Below are positions 1-10,749 of a stretch of 64,000 nt of DNA, piece after piece. The number at the start of each line of letters is the position of its first letter. Within the stretch, counting starts at the first letter, position 1. The position numbers were made by a program, and so were the translations under genes. The DNA comes from Mesorhabditis belari. Lineage: Eukaryota; Nematoda; Chromadorea; Rhabditida; Rhabditidae. Below the pieces are notes generated by a model that saw only the letters and a program-made list of their open reading frames with translations, was not told the origin of the DNA and searched no databases. The DNA lies in contig CAUEEP010000743.1 in NCBI GenBank assembly GCA_958450365.1, positions 3,712,001 through 3,776,000 of the forward strand, in the 5' to 3' direction.

Positions 1-125
1 TTCCCCCTCCACAACTCCTTGGGGCAATTTTGATTTTCAGTTTTGCTTTTATGAATACTATTCAAGCGACCTATCGATTTCCCCAATAGCTAATTGTCTT
101 TCCGAATGAATGTCTTAGATACCGT

Positions 126-404
126 ATTTCTTCGAATAGAAGACCGGGTAAAGAGTATCATCGCGTACTCCTGCGTAGCAGCCCTTTTTATAATTTCTTT
201 TCTGCATAAAAGCTTTCAATCAAGAGCTGGAAAATGAGCTGGAAAATGGCTCAAAAATCTGTTAGCTCATGTGGTATTTTTGAGTCATTTTCCAGCCCTA
301 TAGCACTTCATTGAAAGCTTTTATGTAGAAAAGAAATTTTAAAAAGGGCTGTTACGCAGGAGTACGCGATGATACTCTTTACCCGGTCTTCTATTCGAAG
401 AAAT
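126..404. repeat. Palindromic foldback element (MITE-like)
   Basis: The first bases (ATTTCTTCGAATAGAAG at 126) return as the reverse complement ending at 404, and the match continues inward for roughly 90 bp per arm (ACCGGGTAAAGAGTATCATC and its complement), with a short unpaired middle. No coding frame inside. This is the structure of a small inverted-repeat DNA transposon. I see no second copy in the window. Confidence 0.75.
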
Positions 405-575
405 AAACCTTTTACAAGTACCTCTTGTTCTTACTTTGATTTTCTGCGCATTTAAAATTTGAATAGTTTTTTTTTGTTTTAGAATTCATTCATGATGAGC
501 ATCTCGGGTGAAGCTATTGGATAAAGCCTCTTAACAAGTGTTTTTTTTTCGTAAAACTAATAACAAACTGAAGTG

Positions 576-3500
576 ATGAGGGACGAAATTAGATCATGTT
601 GTTTGCGCACGAAAACCGCCCTCAAAAAGGTACAATAAAGAAATTGATTTCTTAAATCATAAAAGAAAAAAACGATTTAGATCATAACATTCGTTCTTTC
701 GCATGTCGGCTTATGCGTACTCGTCGGAGCCTATGCGATCGGTGGCGCTTTTCTTTTTCGAGCTATCGAGTATCCGAACGAAATGACTTTTCAAGGGCAC
801 ATCAAGAACAAAACGAAACTGGTTCGTGGGAAAAAAAATTACCGACTTATCCTTTGAACAATTGTATAATGGTTTTCGCTTAGATCTAGTGGAGCTAGTG
901 GAGCGAAATATTGACACCGAGTAACAAGTAAACTTTTAGGTCGTTGAAGAGCTTTATGAGTATGTGAAAATGCAGGATGTCATCGAGGAAACGGCGGTTT
1001 GTTCTCGAGTTTCTCAGTTCAAAAACATTTGTTGTATTTAGGTAAAATCGAAAATGCTTGAATTGTTGAAATATTTTGAGAAAAATCTCACGAATGCAGT
1101 GAATTATGAGGGTAAGTTTTGGCGGCATCTACAGGGGTGGGCAACAAATTTCGTACAAAACCCGGACAAGATTTCGTTTTTAACTTTGCAGCTGCAACTT
1201 AACCGTAGATTTTTTTCCATAATCTATTGGGAAATTACTAAAAAAGAAAAATTCGTTTGCCGGCTTTTCTTTCGAGTTACAAAAACTGTCTGGATTACGG
1301 TATTCATACCAGAATAGGATATTCAGTCTAGAATAATCCAATACGGTTCCAATATGGTTCCAATACGGTTTCAATATGGTTCCAATAATGTTCCTTTTAC
1401 GGTTCCAATACGGTTCCTTTTACGGTTCCAATACGGTTCCTTTTACGGTTCCAATATGGTTCCAATATGGTTCTAATATGGTTCCAACATGGTTCCAATA
1501 TGGTTCCTTTTACGATTCGTTTTACGGTTCCAATACGGTTCCAATACGGTTCCAATATGGTTCCAATACGGTTTCAATATGGTTCCAATAATGTTCCTTT
1601 TACGGTTCCAATACGGTTCCTTTTACGGTTCCAATACGGTTCCTTTTACGGTTCCAATATGGTTCCAATATGATCCTAATATGGTTCCAACATGGTTCCA
1701 ATATGGTTCCTTTTACGATTCGTTTTACGGTTCCAATACGGTTCCAATACGGTTCCAATATGGTTCCAATACGGTTCTTTTTAGATCCAATACGGTTCCA
1801 GGAAAGCAGGTAAAATTAATCCTCGTCGAGCTTCATTTTCCCCCTTTTTAGCGCTTGGTTTTTGAAAAACTCATTCGAAAAGACAAAAAAAAGATTAAGA
1901 TTAGAAAAGTGTGACTAGAATAATTATAGTTTATTGAAAAAGAGTTATGGAAATCTTATGGAATGAATTACATTCAAAGAAGTTTCTTGTTCGGATAATT
2001 TTCCCCAACAATTGTTAGAGCTTAAAAGACGATTGCTCTAGGGTACGATGAAGCCGATGAAATGCGAACCACTCAGAAATTTCAATGGACTTTCTCGGGT
2101 GCTTTACTTTACTCAATCACTGTTTTCACTACGATTGGTAAGTTAAAGGGAAACGATTGGAAATCGATTAGGCTTTAATCTTCATTATACTTCTACTTTT
2201 ACCTACTTTTATTCAAAGTTATCTTTACTTTACTTTACTTTACTTTACTTTACTTTACTTCAAAGTTATCTTTACTTTACTTTACTTTACTCAACCAATG
2301 TTTTCACTACGTTTGGTAAGTTAAAGGGAAACGATTGGAAATCGATTAGGCTTTCATTTTCATTATACTTCTACTTTTACCTACTTTTATTCAAAGTTAT
2401 CTTTTCTCTATTCAATTTTTATATAGATAGATTGAGAAGAGGGATTTCTAAACTCTGGATGGTATTGATGTGTGCTATGTCAACGCAAAGGCAATGCCCG
2501 GGCCACCGGAAGACGGGGTGGATGGGGAGGAATCCCCCGGGGAGACTTCTCCATTACTCTCAGCCCTTTTTGAGGGGCTGGGCGCGGAAAATGTGCGCTC
2601 CCCGGGGATCCCGATCATCTCTTTGGGAAAAGGCGGACACACAAAAACACAGAAAACACGGCGCTTCCACATTTGTCCCTCTCGACACAAAAGACGAAAG
2701 CTTTTTTTGAAATTTGACATCTCTCCCGAGGGGCAGTCATCCCTTTCACCCTCCGATAACCAATGTTTCTTAAAATATAAACATTTCGTTAGAGAAATAG
2801 GCTGATGTTTTTGGAAAGAAAGTATCGATTTGATTGCTTTTGCTAAATCTCTATTGGCTTTTAGAGATAAAAAGATGAAAGATGAAAGATGAAAGATCAA
2901 AGATAATGAACTTATTCAAAAGATTATTCAAAAATTGTTTAAAATCAATAAGATTATTCAAAAATTATTACAGGTTATGGTCATATTTGCCCAAAAACCG
3001 TCCAGGGCAGAGTACTCACGATTTTCTATGCAATGCTCGGCATTCCACTCATGCTGCTATGCTTAGCGAATATTGCTGAAAGCTTGGCATCGGTAGTTTT
3101 TAAAATAAAACGAAATGAATAACAAATAAAAAAATGACGTTCAGGTGTTCACGTATATCTACTTTAAAGTCTGTTGTGCGTATTGTCGATGGCAAAAGAA
3201 TCGACGCCGAGTGAGGCGCGCGGCGCTCTCTTTCCGTTATCATCCGAATGCTGCGATCAACGTGAAACGCGGTGAAAATATGTCAAAGACTAATTTGTTT
3301 AACAAAATCTCTTCAGCGCAATCCTCACGATCAGCACAACGGTACAATACGGTACGACGGCACACCTCGTTGAATCGTCCCAGGCGTCCGTTGAGTGACA
3401 CAAAGAGTGTGCGCTCATTCGATCGACGATACGAGGCACAACCGAGGTGACTCTAACCCTACCCAATACCTTTTTACCCACCAATCCTTTTTCTAAAAAG

Positions 3501-6500
3501 AAAAAGGATTGGTTCTTTTTCTAATTAGACACCAAACCCAAGAAGAAAAGCCCCAATAAGATCGCACCGATTTGATTTGATAGATTTCGTGTTTTAGTTG
3601 AAAGAGAATTGGTTAAGCTAAGTTTATGCAGCACGTAAAAAAAGATTCAAAGACAATGGAGTAGAAGGGAGCCGAGAGAACAAAACCATTTTAGAAATTT
3701 AAACAAGAAACATGGCCGGTGACTTCTAAACTAATTTGCTTTGTCTTACGAATAATGTGCTTTCTCTTAAATTCACTAGAAGTCGCTAGATCTGTGCTCT
3801 TTTGATTGTATGAATAGCAAAACCAAGTTTATTCAATACATGGCGCAAAGCGTGTCAAAAATGTTTTAACAAAAGTCAAAGAAACAAAGTGTTCACCCAA
3901 AGACAAAAAGAAATCACTTTGATGAAAATTGTGGAAGTATCTCGAACAAAAGAAATCAACTTTCACAAGACAAAATGAGCGAAAATTCTGCCCAAATGCG
4001 AAAGGAGGCGTCCTTTTCCGACATTGTTTAGGGTACGGTATTCTTGGTGTCTTATTAGCATGCGACGGTTTTTTCGCCAAAAAAATGATTGGTCACAGAT
4101 TCGCCAAAAAATAATTGATAGCTTTCATATTTAGATTTGAAACAATGTCTCTGCCGGGTCGTCGAAAGATCAGTCACGGAAGCAGAAGTCCCAATGGAAC
4201 GATGAGGCGGCCACCAGCTAAAAAGTCTGTCTGAAAGATTTTTTTCTCAAAAAAAGAATTCAGGGCACAATTGCAAAAATCGAACACAGCAGTGAATATC
4301 GATTTGATTGAGTTGGAGGAAAGAAAGCTGAGACGACCACATAAAGGCCGTCATGCAGTGAGTGAGAGTCCAGCGCGGCAGATAAGAGGTAGCATTCAGT
4401 TTTTGATATAGTTTTATTAAAGTTTTTGATAGCTTTTGATCTTGTTTTCTTAAAGTTTTTAATAGTTTTTGATACTGGCAAGCATTTTTCGAGAAAACAT
4501 TTTCGGGTCGCGCACTAAAATGCACTAAATACCGTAATCCATCTTTTTGCGCAAAAATCAATTTTTTCCAAATTTAGCTATTTTTTTCTTACTTTTGCGC
4601 AATTTCCACTCGTATTTTTGCTTCCTACATTGTTTTCAAAGCAATTAATCTTTCACTATAGAGTTCAACTTTATTTATCAATAGAATCAATAGAACAAAA
4701 AAAAATAGAATGCGGAAAAGCGTTAGGTTGCGTAGTTTTTGCCTTTTAGCCCAAATTTGACGTGTCAGCGAGGTCTGATTTGTCGAAATTCGGAATCTAC
4801 GCATACGATTTCCTTATATGGAAATATTTTCGAAGCTCTATGGCCTTGCCTAAGGCCTTTTCCAGCAAAAAAAAGGTGCGCAAATGTCCAGGTGCGCAAA
4901 AAAGGTCGCATTTGTCCCACCCCCGCTAAAGTTGCAAAAAAAAATGATTTTGCGCAAAAAGACGGATTACTGTATTTAATGTATTTTAGTGCGCGACCCG
5001 GAAATGTTTTCTCAAAAAATGCTTGCCAGTGCTTTTGGTATATTAGGTTGACCCATAAGTCTTGGTAACACTTTGTTCTACTAGCGTTTATAAATGACAA
5101 ATTCGCGAATTGACCTACGGTTTACTCCAAACAGAAGACGTTTAGCATTCATTTTTCTATCATTTCAACCCGATTTCAGTCTATTTCCAAGTAAATTCGA
5201 GTGCAAAATCTCGTTTTTTTTTCATATAATTTGATAAAAAGCTCTACAAAAGAAATCAGCGAAAATTCGGCGATATACCTAACTTTTTGCGCTCGACCTT
5301 TTATCTATTGACAGCAAAATAGGTTTCTGTGAACCAAAACGCCTAAATTGGGTCTTCGGGTTGTCACCTTTTTTGATTATCCGACTTCGCGCCCCTATAA
5401 AAAAACCATAGACAAAACATTTTCATAAGATTCGAACGTTATTTTGTAGAAAAATAGTAGGCCTTTCTAATGAAGCTAGTCGTAGATCAATTGGTAAATT
5501 TGTCATTTATAAATTTAGTAAATTAATAAACATTTAGTAGAACAAAGTGTTACCAAGACTTATGGGTCAACTTAATAGTTTTCTTAAAGTTTTTGATATT
5601 TGATAATGTTCTGTTTTTTATTGAACGATCAATTTTTAGGAGGAATCGTTGTGCGTGGTAGAGAGGGCGATGGAGTGCTTGATTTGAAAGATTTCTCACC
5701 GGGAACCCTTGTTGAATTGACGCGGCAAAGCAGCGATCGAGCCAGACGTCCACAAGGAGGGTGGGTTTTTTGAAAATTTTGAAAATTTTGTACACAATTT
5801 TATTTTCGAATGTACATTTTATATATTGGAACTTATATTGCAAAATTTGAGATCTTTCCGAAGACGAATCCGAGAAGAAACCCATGGAATGGTGCCTAAT
5901 GTTGTCATTTCTAGGTTCGCAAAATTTCCTTTTAGCTTTTCAAAGCCGATTTTTAGAGACGATGAGCAAAAGATTCATAGTGATGGAGAAAAAGAAGAGA
6001 CTAGTGCTCAGGTTTGAAGGTTTTGAAGAAAAATTTATTTATAAATTGCAGCTCTCATTCTCTGATGATGATTTACATTATGATCCGGATCGTGATCGAC
6101 CAAAACGAGTTTGTATCAATTCTTAGGGAAAACAAAAATTTGATTTAGGTTCACGGAAAAGATCCATTGAGGGAATTGCAACGAGAAGCTTATCAAGCAT
6201 CAAAACAGAACTCTCTCGATACAAATAGTGGAAGAGGGTGAGGATTCAATCGACATATAGCTTTTCTTTCCCTCAATCACTTTGATTTTTATTCATTTGT
6301 CAAAATATCTTCTTCCCAAATTGCTTATAAATCTTACAATTGATTTTCAATTACTTTTAACAAAATTTTCTAGTTATCGAATGAGGGATGAGTTGGATGA
6401 GCGGCGATCGTATCGATCTCAAAGAAGTGACGAGTTATCTCTGCATTCGACTCGAAGGCAACAATATGGATCAGAACAAGAAAAAGTAAGACATAAAGCT

Positions 6501-7418
6501 CTTCCTGGCGGCAATGGGATACGTGTCAGCGTAGGTCATTGGTAAGGCGTTCGACTGGTAAGCAAGGTCGCGAGTTCGAATCCCAGCGCCGATTATTCCC
6601 AGCTTCAACCCATAAAAGGACCGGCGTATTCAACTAAAAAGCCTCGTGATATTCAAAGTGTACTTTCTAAAATATACCCTTATGAAGAAAGCTATCGTAC
6701 TCCATAGAAATCCATATTTCATAGAGTTTCGTTCTATTCAAGAATATTTTCGCTGCTTTTGATTATTATAGCTTTTCAGCATCTTTTAGAAAACAATCTA
6801 ATTTGAGATAAATATTGAAAATGATTTTTAGATGCCGGTGACGGTTGGTATTTGCATTGTGACGGCGTTCAATGTCGGCGGTGCAATGCTTTTCACTTAT
6901 TGGGAGGGTTGGTCGATCTTCGATGGCGCTTATTATTGCTTTATTACGCTCAGGTTTAAAACACAAGATAAACCCATCAAAATTCATTTTCAGCACCATT
7001 GGCTTTGGGGACATTGTGCCCGGACAATCGGTTGACGATGATGCTCAGGTTTTGAAAGAGAAGAAAGCGATAAAGCAATTTTTTTTTCAGGAAAAACTCC
7101 TTGGTTGTGCTCTGTATCTTCTATTTGGAATGGCTCTGATTGCTATGTGCTTTAAATTGATGCAGGTTTGAGAGAAATATTGGAAAGGGGAAATGAGAGA
7201 AAAATCTAGGATGATGTCGTTCAAAAGGCTCGCTGGCTTGGGCAAAAAGTCGGGATTCTCGGTGAGGGATTGGAAAGAGAAGAGAAATATTGAAGATAAA
7301 ATTTTTAGTGAAAGAAGAGCTGAGCGAGAGTGAATTTGAGTTGGATGACGACGATATTTTGGAAGAAGATGACGAGGATGATGTGCTTTCGGAAGAGAAA
7401 ACGGATCAGGTGAAGTAG
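576..7418 (+). CDS. Two-pore-domain potassium channel, TWK family
   Basis: Potassium leak channel of the plasma membrane; two subunits would form the pore. Twenty exons keep frame and give about 654 residues: 576-629, 681-821, 940-996, 1042-1111, 2042-2137, 2974-3092, 3145-3446, 4135-4224, 4264-4388, 5640-5760, 5852-5914, 5957-6011, 6052-6108, 6149-6237, 6374-6485, 6832-6953, 6994-7048, 7091-7165, 7210-7261, 7309-7418. M1 is [17 protein letters not shown], followed by the cap helix region; pore 1 reads TTIGYGH, split across exons 5 and 6; M2 is [17 protein letters not shown] very long basic, serine/arginine-rich cytoplasmic loop (exons 7-15) separates M2 from M3 ([19 protein letters not shown]); pore 2 is STIGFGD; M4 is [14 protein letters not shown]; the tail is acidic. 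Both selectivity filters are intact. Start ATG follows an in-frame stop at 561. Donor of exon 2 (GTTCGT) is weak. The last exon could instead splice at 7410 to 9017-9094. Which TWK paralogue this is I cannot tell. Confidence 0.9.
1345..1800. repeat. Minisatellite in channel intron 4
   Basis: Tandem array of variants of GGTTCCAATACGGTTCC and GGTTCCTTTTAC in the 930-bp intron before the first pore exon. Several frames stay open through it (peptides rich in [10 protein letters not shown]), which is a product of the repeat, not a gene. Confidence 0.85.
2098..2410 (+). repeat. Tandem copy of pore-exon end plus donor site
   Basis: The end of exon 5 with its donor and the first ~95 bp of the following intron (about 2105-2229) recurs at about 2280-2405 with few changes, including GTAAGTTAAAGGGAAACG after the exon end. 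The copy would read [11 protein letters not shown] against [11 protein letters not shown] in the real exon, so the selectivity-filter segment TTIG is altered. Between the copies is a TTTAC pentanucleotide run (2220-2260). The copy has no acceptor of its own that I can see. Confidence 0.8.
2480..2770. other. GC-rich segment within channel intron 5
   Basis: About 290 bp of clearly GC-richer sequence (CCCGGGCCACCGG, CCCCGGGGAGAC, CTCCCCGGGGATCCC) in an otherwise AT-rich intron. Open frames exist on both strands but neither has convincing splice sites or a family match. It could be a regulatory island, an alternative exon or inserted DNA. Confidence 0.4.
3481..3513. repeat. Perfect short hairpin in channel intron 7
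   Basis: CCAATCCTTTTTCTAAA is followed at once by its complement ending GGATTGG, giving a stem of about 15 bp with almost no loop. No T-run follows, so not an obvious pol III terminator. Confidence 0.6.
5043..5575. mobile_element. Mariner-type MITE
   Basis: Begins TTAGGTTGACCCATAAGT and ends with the imperfect complement TATGGGTCAACTTAA; terminal repeats run about 40 bp and TA flanks both sides. The TTAGGTTG start with CCCATAAGT is the mariner terminal pattern. The 530-bp interior has no transposase frame. It lies in channel intron 9. Confidence 0.75.
6522..6592 (+). pseudogene. tRNA-like relic in channel intron 15
   Basis: A weak A box (GGTCATTGGTAAGGC) is followed by a CTGGTAA anticodon-like loop and a B box GAGTTCGAATCCC. 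The anticodon and acceptor stems do not pair, so this is a decayed tRNA or a tRNA-derived element, not a working gene. Confidence 0.45.
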
Positions 7419-7689
7419 ATGGTGATATCAAAAAGGAAATGCATAAAGCTTTTGTATCTTTAGATATTTGGATATATCTATGTAGCTCTTTGAATGACTT
7501 ATCTAGATATATTATCTAAACATCTAGGCCAGGAAATATCTAATAGTAAGCCTAGCTTGGATACGGTTCTTTTAGATATAGACGAGCAGAACAAGCAGCA
7601 GAATCAGAAATCGTAAAAAATGATTGCCAGAAACGAATTCCCTGTGTTGGAAAACGGCACCATGCAAATTTCAGCGTAAAATACAAACT
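7419..7689. other. AT-rich spacer after the channel stop
   Basis: No coding exon recognised. Contains short repeats of AGATATCT-type sequence around 7460-7550. Confidence 0.5.
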
Positions 7690-7900
7690 GCACCCATGGC
7701 GCAGTGGATAGCGCGCTCGCTTCATGCGCACACGACCCGGATTCGACCCCTGCCAATGACCACCTACTTTGACTTTTTGCAAAAATCTTTTTTAAAAGGC
7801 ACAACTACATGAAATTTCACTAGACACGTGTTTGAGCGTTTTTTAAAATACTCAAAGGGGACGCCCGTAGTACGCACACGGACGGACAGAGATTATTTTT
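7690..7900 (+). mobile_element. tRNA-headed SINE-like element, copy 1
   Basis: Head: A box TGGCGCAGTGGATAGC at about 7697 and B box GGATTCGACCC at about 7739, i.e. a pol III internal promoter. A body of about 110 bp follows (CTTTTTGCAAAAATC...), then GTAGTACGCACACGGACGGACAG. The order and several body motifs match the element at 47648, which ends in a longer CAGACAGA run. The head no longer folds as a tRNA. Confidence 0.5.
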
Positions 7901-8010
7901 TATATATGGCAGAGATAAGTGTGATTTACATGAGATTTATACCTTTAGAAATCTAGATATATTTGTCTATTAGATAGATAAAATTTATTTAAGATCTAGA
8001 CCTAGAAATG

Positions 8011-8857
8011 ACACTTACGCCCTTTTTCCGAGAAAATCCTGGGTTGGCGCTTTAAAGCGTGGTAAAACTACCGTACCCCTCCTAATTTGCGCGAAATTTC
8101 ATTTTTTTTCATTTTATTCTTTTTGCATTGTTTTTAGCGTTTTAACGTTTTTTCAACTAAAAAGTCACAAAAACAACGCTTCCGTGATAGAAAATGATAA
8201 AAACCACTTAACTTAACATTAGTTGGCATCAAGTTCCTGGAGTAGATCGTCAGGAAGCAAGTTGATCTAAAAAACTCTATAAACAAAGCTTTCGCCACAG
8301 AAAATGCTGTTAAAAATGTAACTTAGCTTTATCCTCTTTGTTTCCTGCAAAAACAAACGCAAGCACATCAGAAAAATGCAAAAAGAATAAAATGAAATGA
8401 ACAAGAATGAAAAAAATGAAATTTCGCGCAAACTAGGAGGGGTTTTACCAGGTAGTTTTACTACGCTTTAAAGCGCAAACCCAGGATTTTCTCGGAAAAA
8501 GGTCGCAAGTTTTCATTTTACCTTTCTCGATAATGTTTATAGTGATTCCACCAATGAATGAGAATAAAAGCATCATCGACTTCTGAAAATTGGCACTATA
8601 GCTAAAGTAAAAAAAGGCTTAAATATAGTTTTTTTCATAATTCAAATCTGAGTGACCTATTCCAAGAACGAGATTTTATCCTCTTTGTTTCCTGCAAAAA
8701 CAAACGCAAGCACATCAGAAAAATGCAAAAAGAATAAAACGAAATTAACAAGAATGAAAAAAAATGAAATTTCGCGCAAACCAGGAGGGGTACGGTAGTT
8801 TTACCACGTTTTAAAGCGCAAACCCAGGATTTTCTCGGAAAAAGGTCGCAAGTGATA
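8011..8857. repeat. Inverted-repeat element with three related arms
   Basis: A block at 8011-8130 (CCTTTTTCCGAGAAAATCCT, then CTTTAAAGCGTGGTAAAAC) reappears inverted at about 8385-8505 and again inverted at about 8690-8852. This looks like a palindromic MITE plus a second partial copy, or one element with a duplicated end. No coding frame. Confidence 0.7.
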
Positions 8858-9016
8858 TAAAAAATAGCCAGGCTTTCCATCTTTGATTCCTTAGCCACGA
8901 AATTTTTCGTGTTTTTAAACTTTCTTCAATGACATCAACGAGAAAGTTTAGCCAGAAACATTTAGAAATTTATAGAAAACCATCCAATTTTTCACTCTTC
9001 AAAATCAATTATTCAG

Positions 9017-9094
9017 GATAAACGAACGATCTCTTCGGGTTCCTCGAAAGCACGAGACGAAGAGCAACAAACGAGACGCTCAAGAAGGCATTGA
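9017..9094 (+). other. Possible alternative last exon of the channel gene
   Basis: A good acceptor (ATTATTCAG) precedes a 25-codon frame (DKRTISSGSSKARDEEQ...) ending TGA. It is in phase with a donor at 7410 (CAG|GTGAAG) in the final channel exon, so it could replace the last two codons with a basic, serine-rich tail. No conservation evidence available here; the intron would be 1.6 kb of repeats. Confidence 0.3.
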
Positions 9095-9497
9095 ACACTC
9101 GGAAACACGCGAAACCAACTTCTCCAAGATACAAAATTCAAAACTAAACACACAATCTGCACATTTTTCCTTTCCTTTTTCGGGTATTTTTTGTATGGGT
9201 GTACACCACCTTTTTTACGTTTGATTATGCTCGCTTTTTGAAATTTTTTTGAAATCATTTTGGTACTTGTGACTTTTCCGATATTTTTTCATTTAACTAA
9301 AAATTCTTTAGGTTTTTTTTAAAGCAAAATCACAAGTATCATCTTTTCTCTACTTTTCTATTTATAATAATAAATTTATCATAATAAATTTCATACGACA
9401 AGTCAGTTCCGTGTCAAAAAGCTAGTCAAAAATGAATTCTCTTATAATTTTTTAGCTTTTTTTTGAGCTCAAGGAAAGAGAAAGGGGAGATTTTTCG

Positions 9498-9669
9498 ATG
9501 GGGAATCAGTCAAAAAGAATGGAGATTGATGATCTCATTAAAAAATCAAACAATCTTGTCCGTCAAAGGATTGGGACATGTGAATTCTTCTTTTCAACAG
9601 ATCTTCATTTCCGGAATCATCACGTTTTTAATTTCATTTGTTTTGTTTTTTGCTTCCTATTTCAACTAA
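9498..9669 (+). CDS. Possible 43-residue single-pass membrane microprotein
   Basis: ATG at 9498, exon to 9557, a 43-bp intron (GTCCGT...TTTTCAACAG, 9558-9600), then exon 9601-9669 ending TAA, in phase. The product has a short polar N-terminus (MGNQSKRMEIDDLIKK) and one hydrophobic helix (ISGIITFLISFVLFFASYF). The frame is also open upstream to an acceptor at about 9455, so this may be the 3' end of something longer. The donor is weak. I recognise no family. Next to another small membrane gene at 10750. Confidence 0.35.
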
Positions 9670-9924
9670 AATATAGACGCAAAGAAGAAAAAGAGTATTT
9701 TTGCATTTGAATCAGTTCAAAGGTGATTATTTTGATTGCTAGCTTAGCTTTTTTTTCTTTTTTAAAACATTTTAACTTTCAAGAATCTTTTCTTATCTTT
9801 TAACCAGTTTAATTACTTTTATAGTTTTGATTTTGATATAATTACTTCAATATATTATCAATACTTCAACAGAATCAAATTAAAATATTGATAGATTGAA
9901 GATTACGATAGCCTTTGAAAGATA

Positions 9925-10190
9925 CCGTAAATACTGTAATAGTACCCCCAACCCCATAATGATCGTGCGGAGTGTTGCGTAGTCTAGCTTTGGACTCGTT
10001 TTTCTCGACATTGGTTTATGCTACAATAGCAATACAATTATCAAAAAATAGCCCTGAATTTCAGCTATTTTTTGATACCAAAGACGCATTTTTTGAAGGT
10101 ACGGGCGCTTTGAAAAAAATGAAATACTAAAAAACTTTTGCGACTACGCAACTGTACGACGGGGGTGGGGTACTATTACAGTATTTACAG
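9925..10190. mobile_element. TA-flanked MITE, family A, copy 1
   Basis: Termini CCGTAAATACTGTAATAGTA and its complement, with TA on both sides; the arms also share a TGCGTAGTCTAGCTTTG block. Five copies lie in this window (9925, 10300, 19276, 23033, 57669). TA duplication and size suggest a Tc1/mariner-mobilised MITE. No coding capacity. Confidence 0.85.
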
Positions 10191-10299
10191 TAGTTATCTT
10201 TTAACTGATCTTTTAACTGATCTAACTGATCTTAATCTTTTATCTAATATGTATCTAATATGAAATATCTAAATCTAAAGAATGATAAAACAGAATCTA

Positions 10300-10543
10300 C
10301 CGTAAATACTGTAATAGTACCGCACCTCCATAATGACGGTGCGGAGTGTTGCGTAGTCTAGCTTTGAACGAGTGTTTCTCGACACTGGTTTATGCTACAA
10401 TGCGCGCTTAGGTATCAAAAAATAGCTGAAATTCAGGGCTATTTTTTGAAAGTACGGGCGCTTTGAAAAAAATGAAATACTAAAAAACTCTTGCGACTAC
10501 GCCACTGTACGAGGGGGGTGGGGTACTATTACAGTATTTACGG
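10300..10543. mobile_element. TA-flanked MITE, family A, copy 2
   Basis: Same ends as copy 1, 110 bp downstream. The sequence just before it (AATGATAAAACAGAATCTA) is nearly identical to that before copy 3 at 19276, so both sit in copies of the same host sequence. Confidence 0.85.
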
Positions 10544-10749
10544 TAATGTTTTAGAAAATGTTTATTTGAGAGGAACACTAATTAGATTGAAGATTACGAT
10601 AGCTTTTGAAAGATAATGTTTTAGAAAATTTTGAGAGAAAAACTCCTTGCTGCTAGATTGTTTCCTTCAAAAAAATCATCGATTTTTAAAAATTTGAACT
10701 AACTTTGATCTATAGTAGATCTAAACAAGAACGCCGTTTGCGCCGAAGA

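Noticed and set aside
822..930. Apparent frameshift in the channel gene at an 8-A run, followed by a coding-like frame ([20 protein letters not shown])
   Set aside because: An intron from 822 (GTTCGT) to 939 joins exon 2 to [10 protein letters not shown] in phase and gives a normal TWK cap region, so no frameshift is needed. RNA reads would settle it.
1376..1851. ORFs rich in [10 protein letters not shown]
   Set aside because: Minisatellite in an intron; all three frames open.
2475..2900. 141-residue minus-strand ORF across the GC-rich intron segment
   Set aside because: No start context, splice structure or family; GC-rich DNA has fewer stops by chance.
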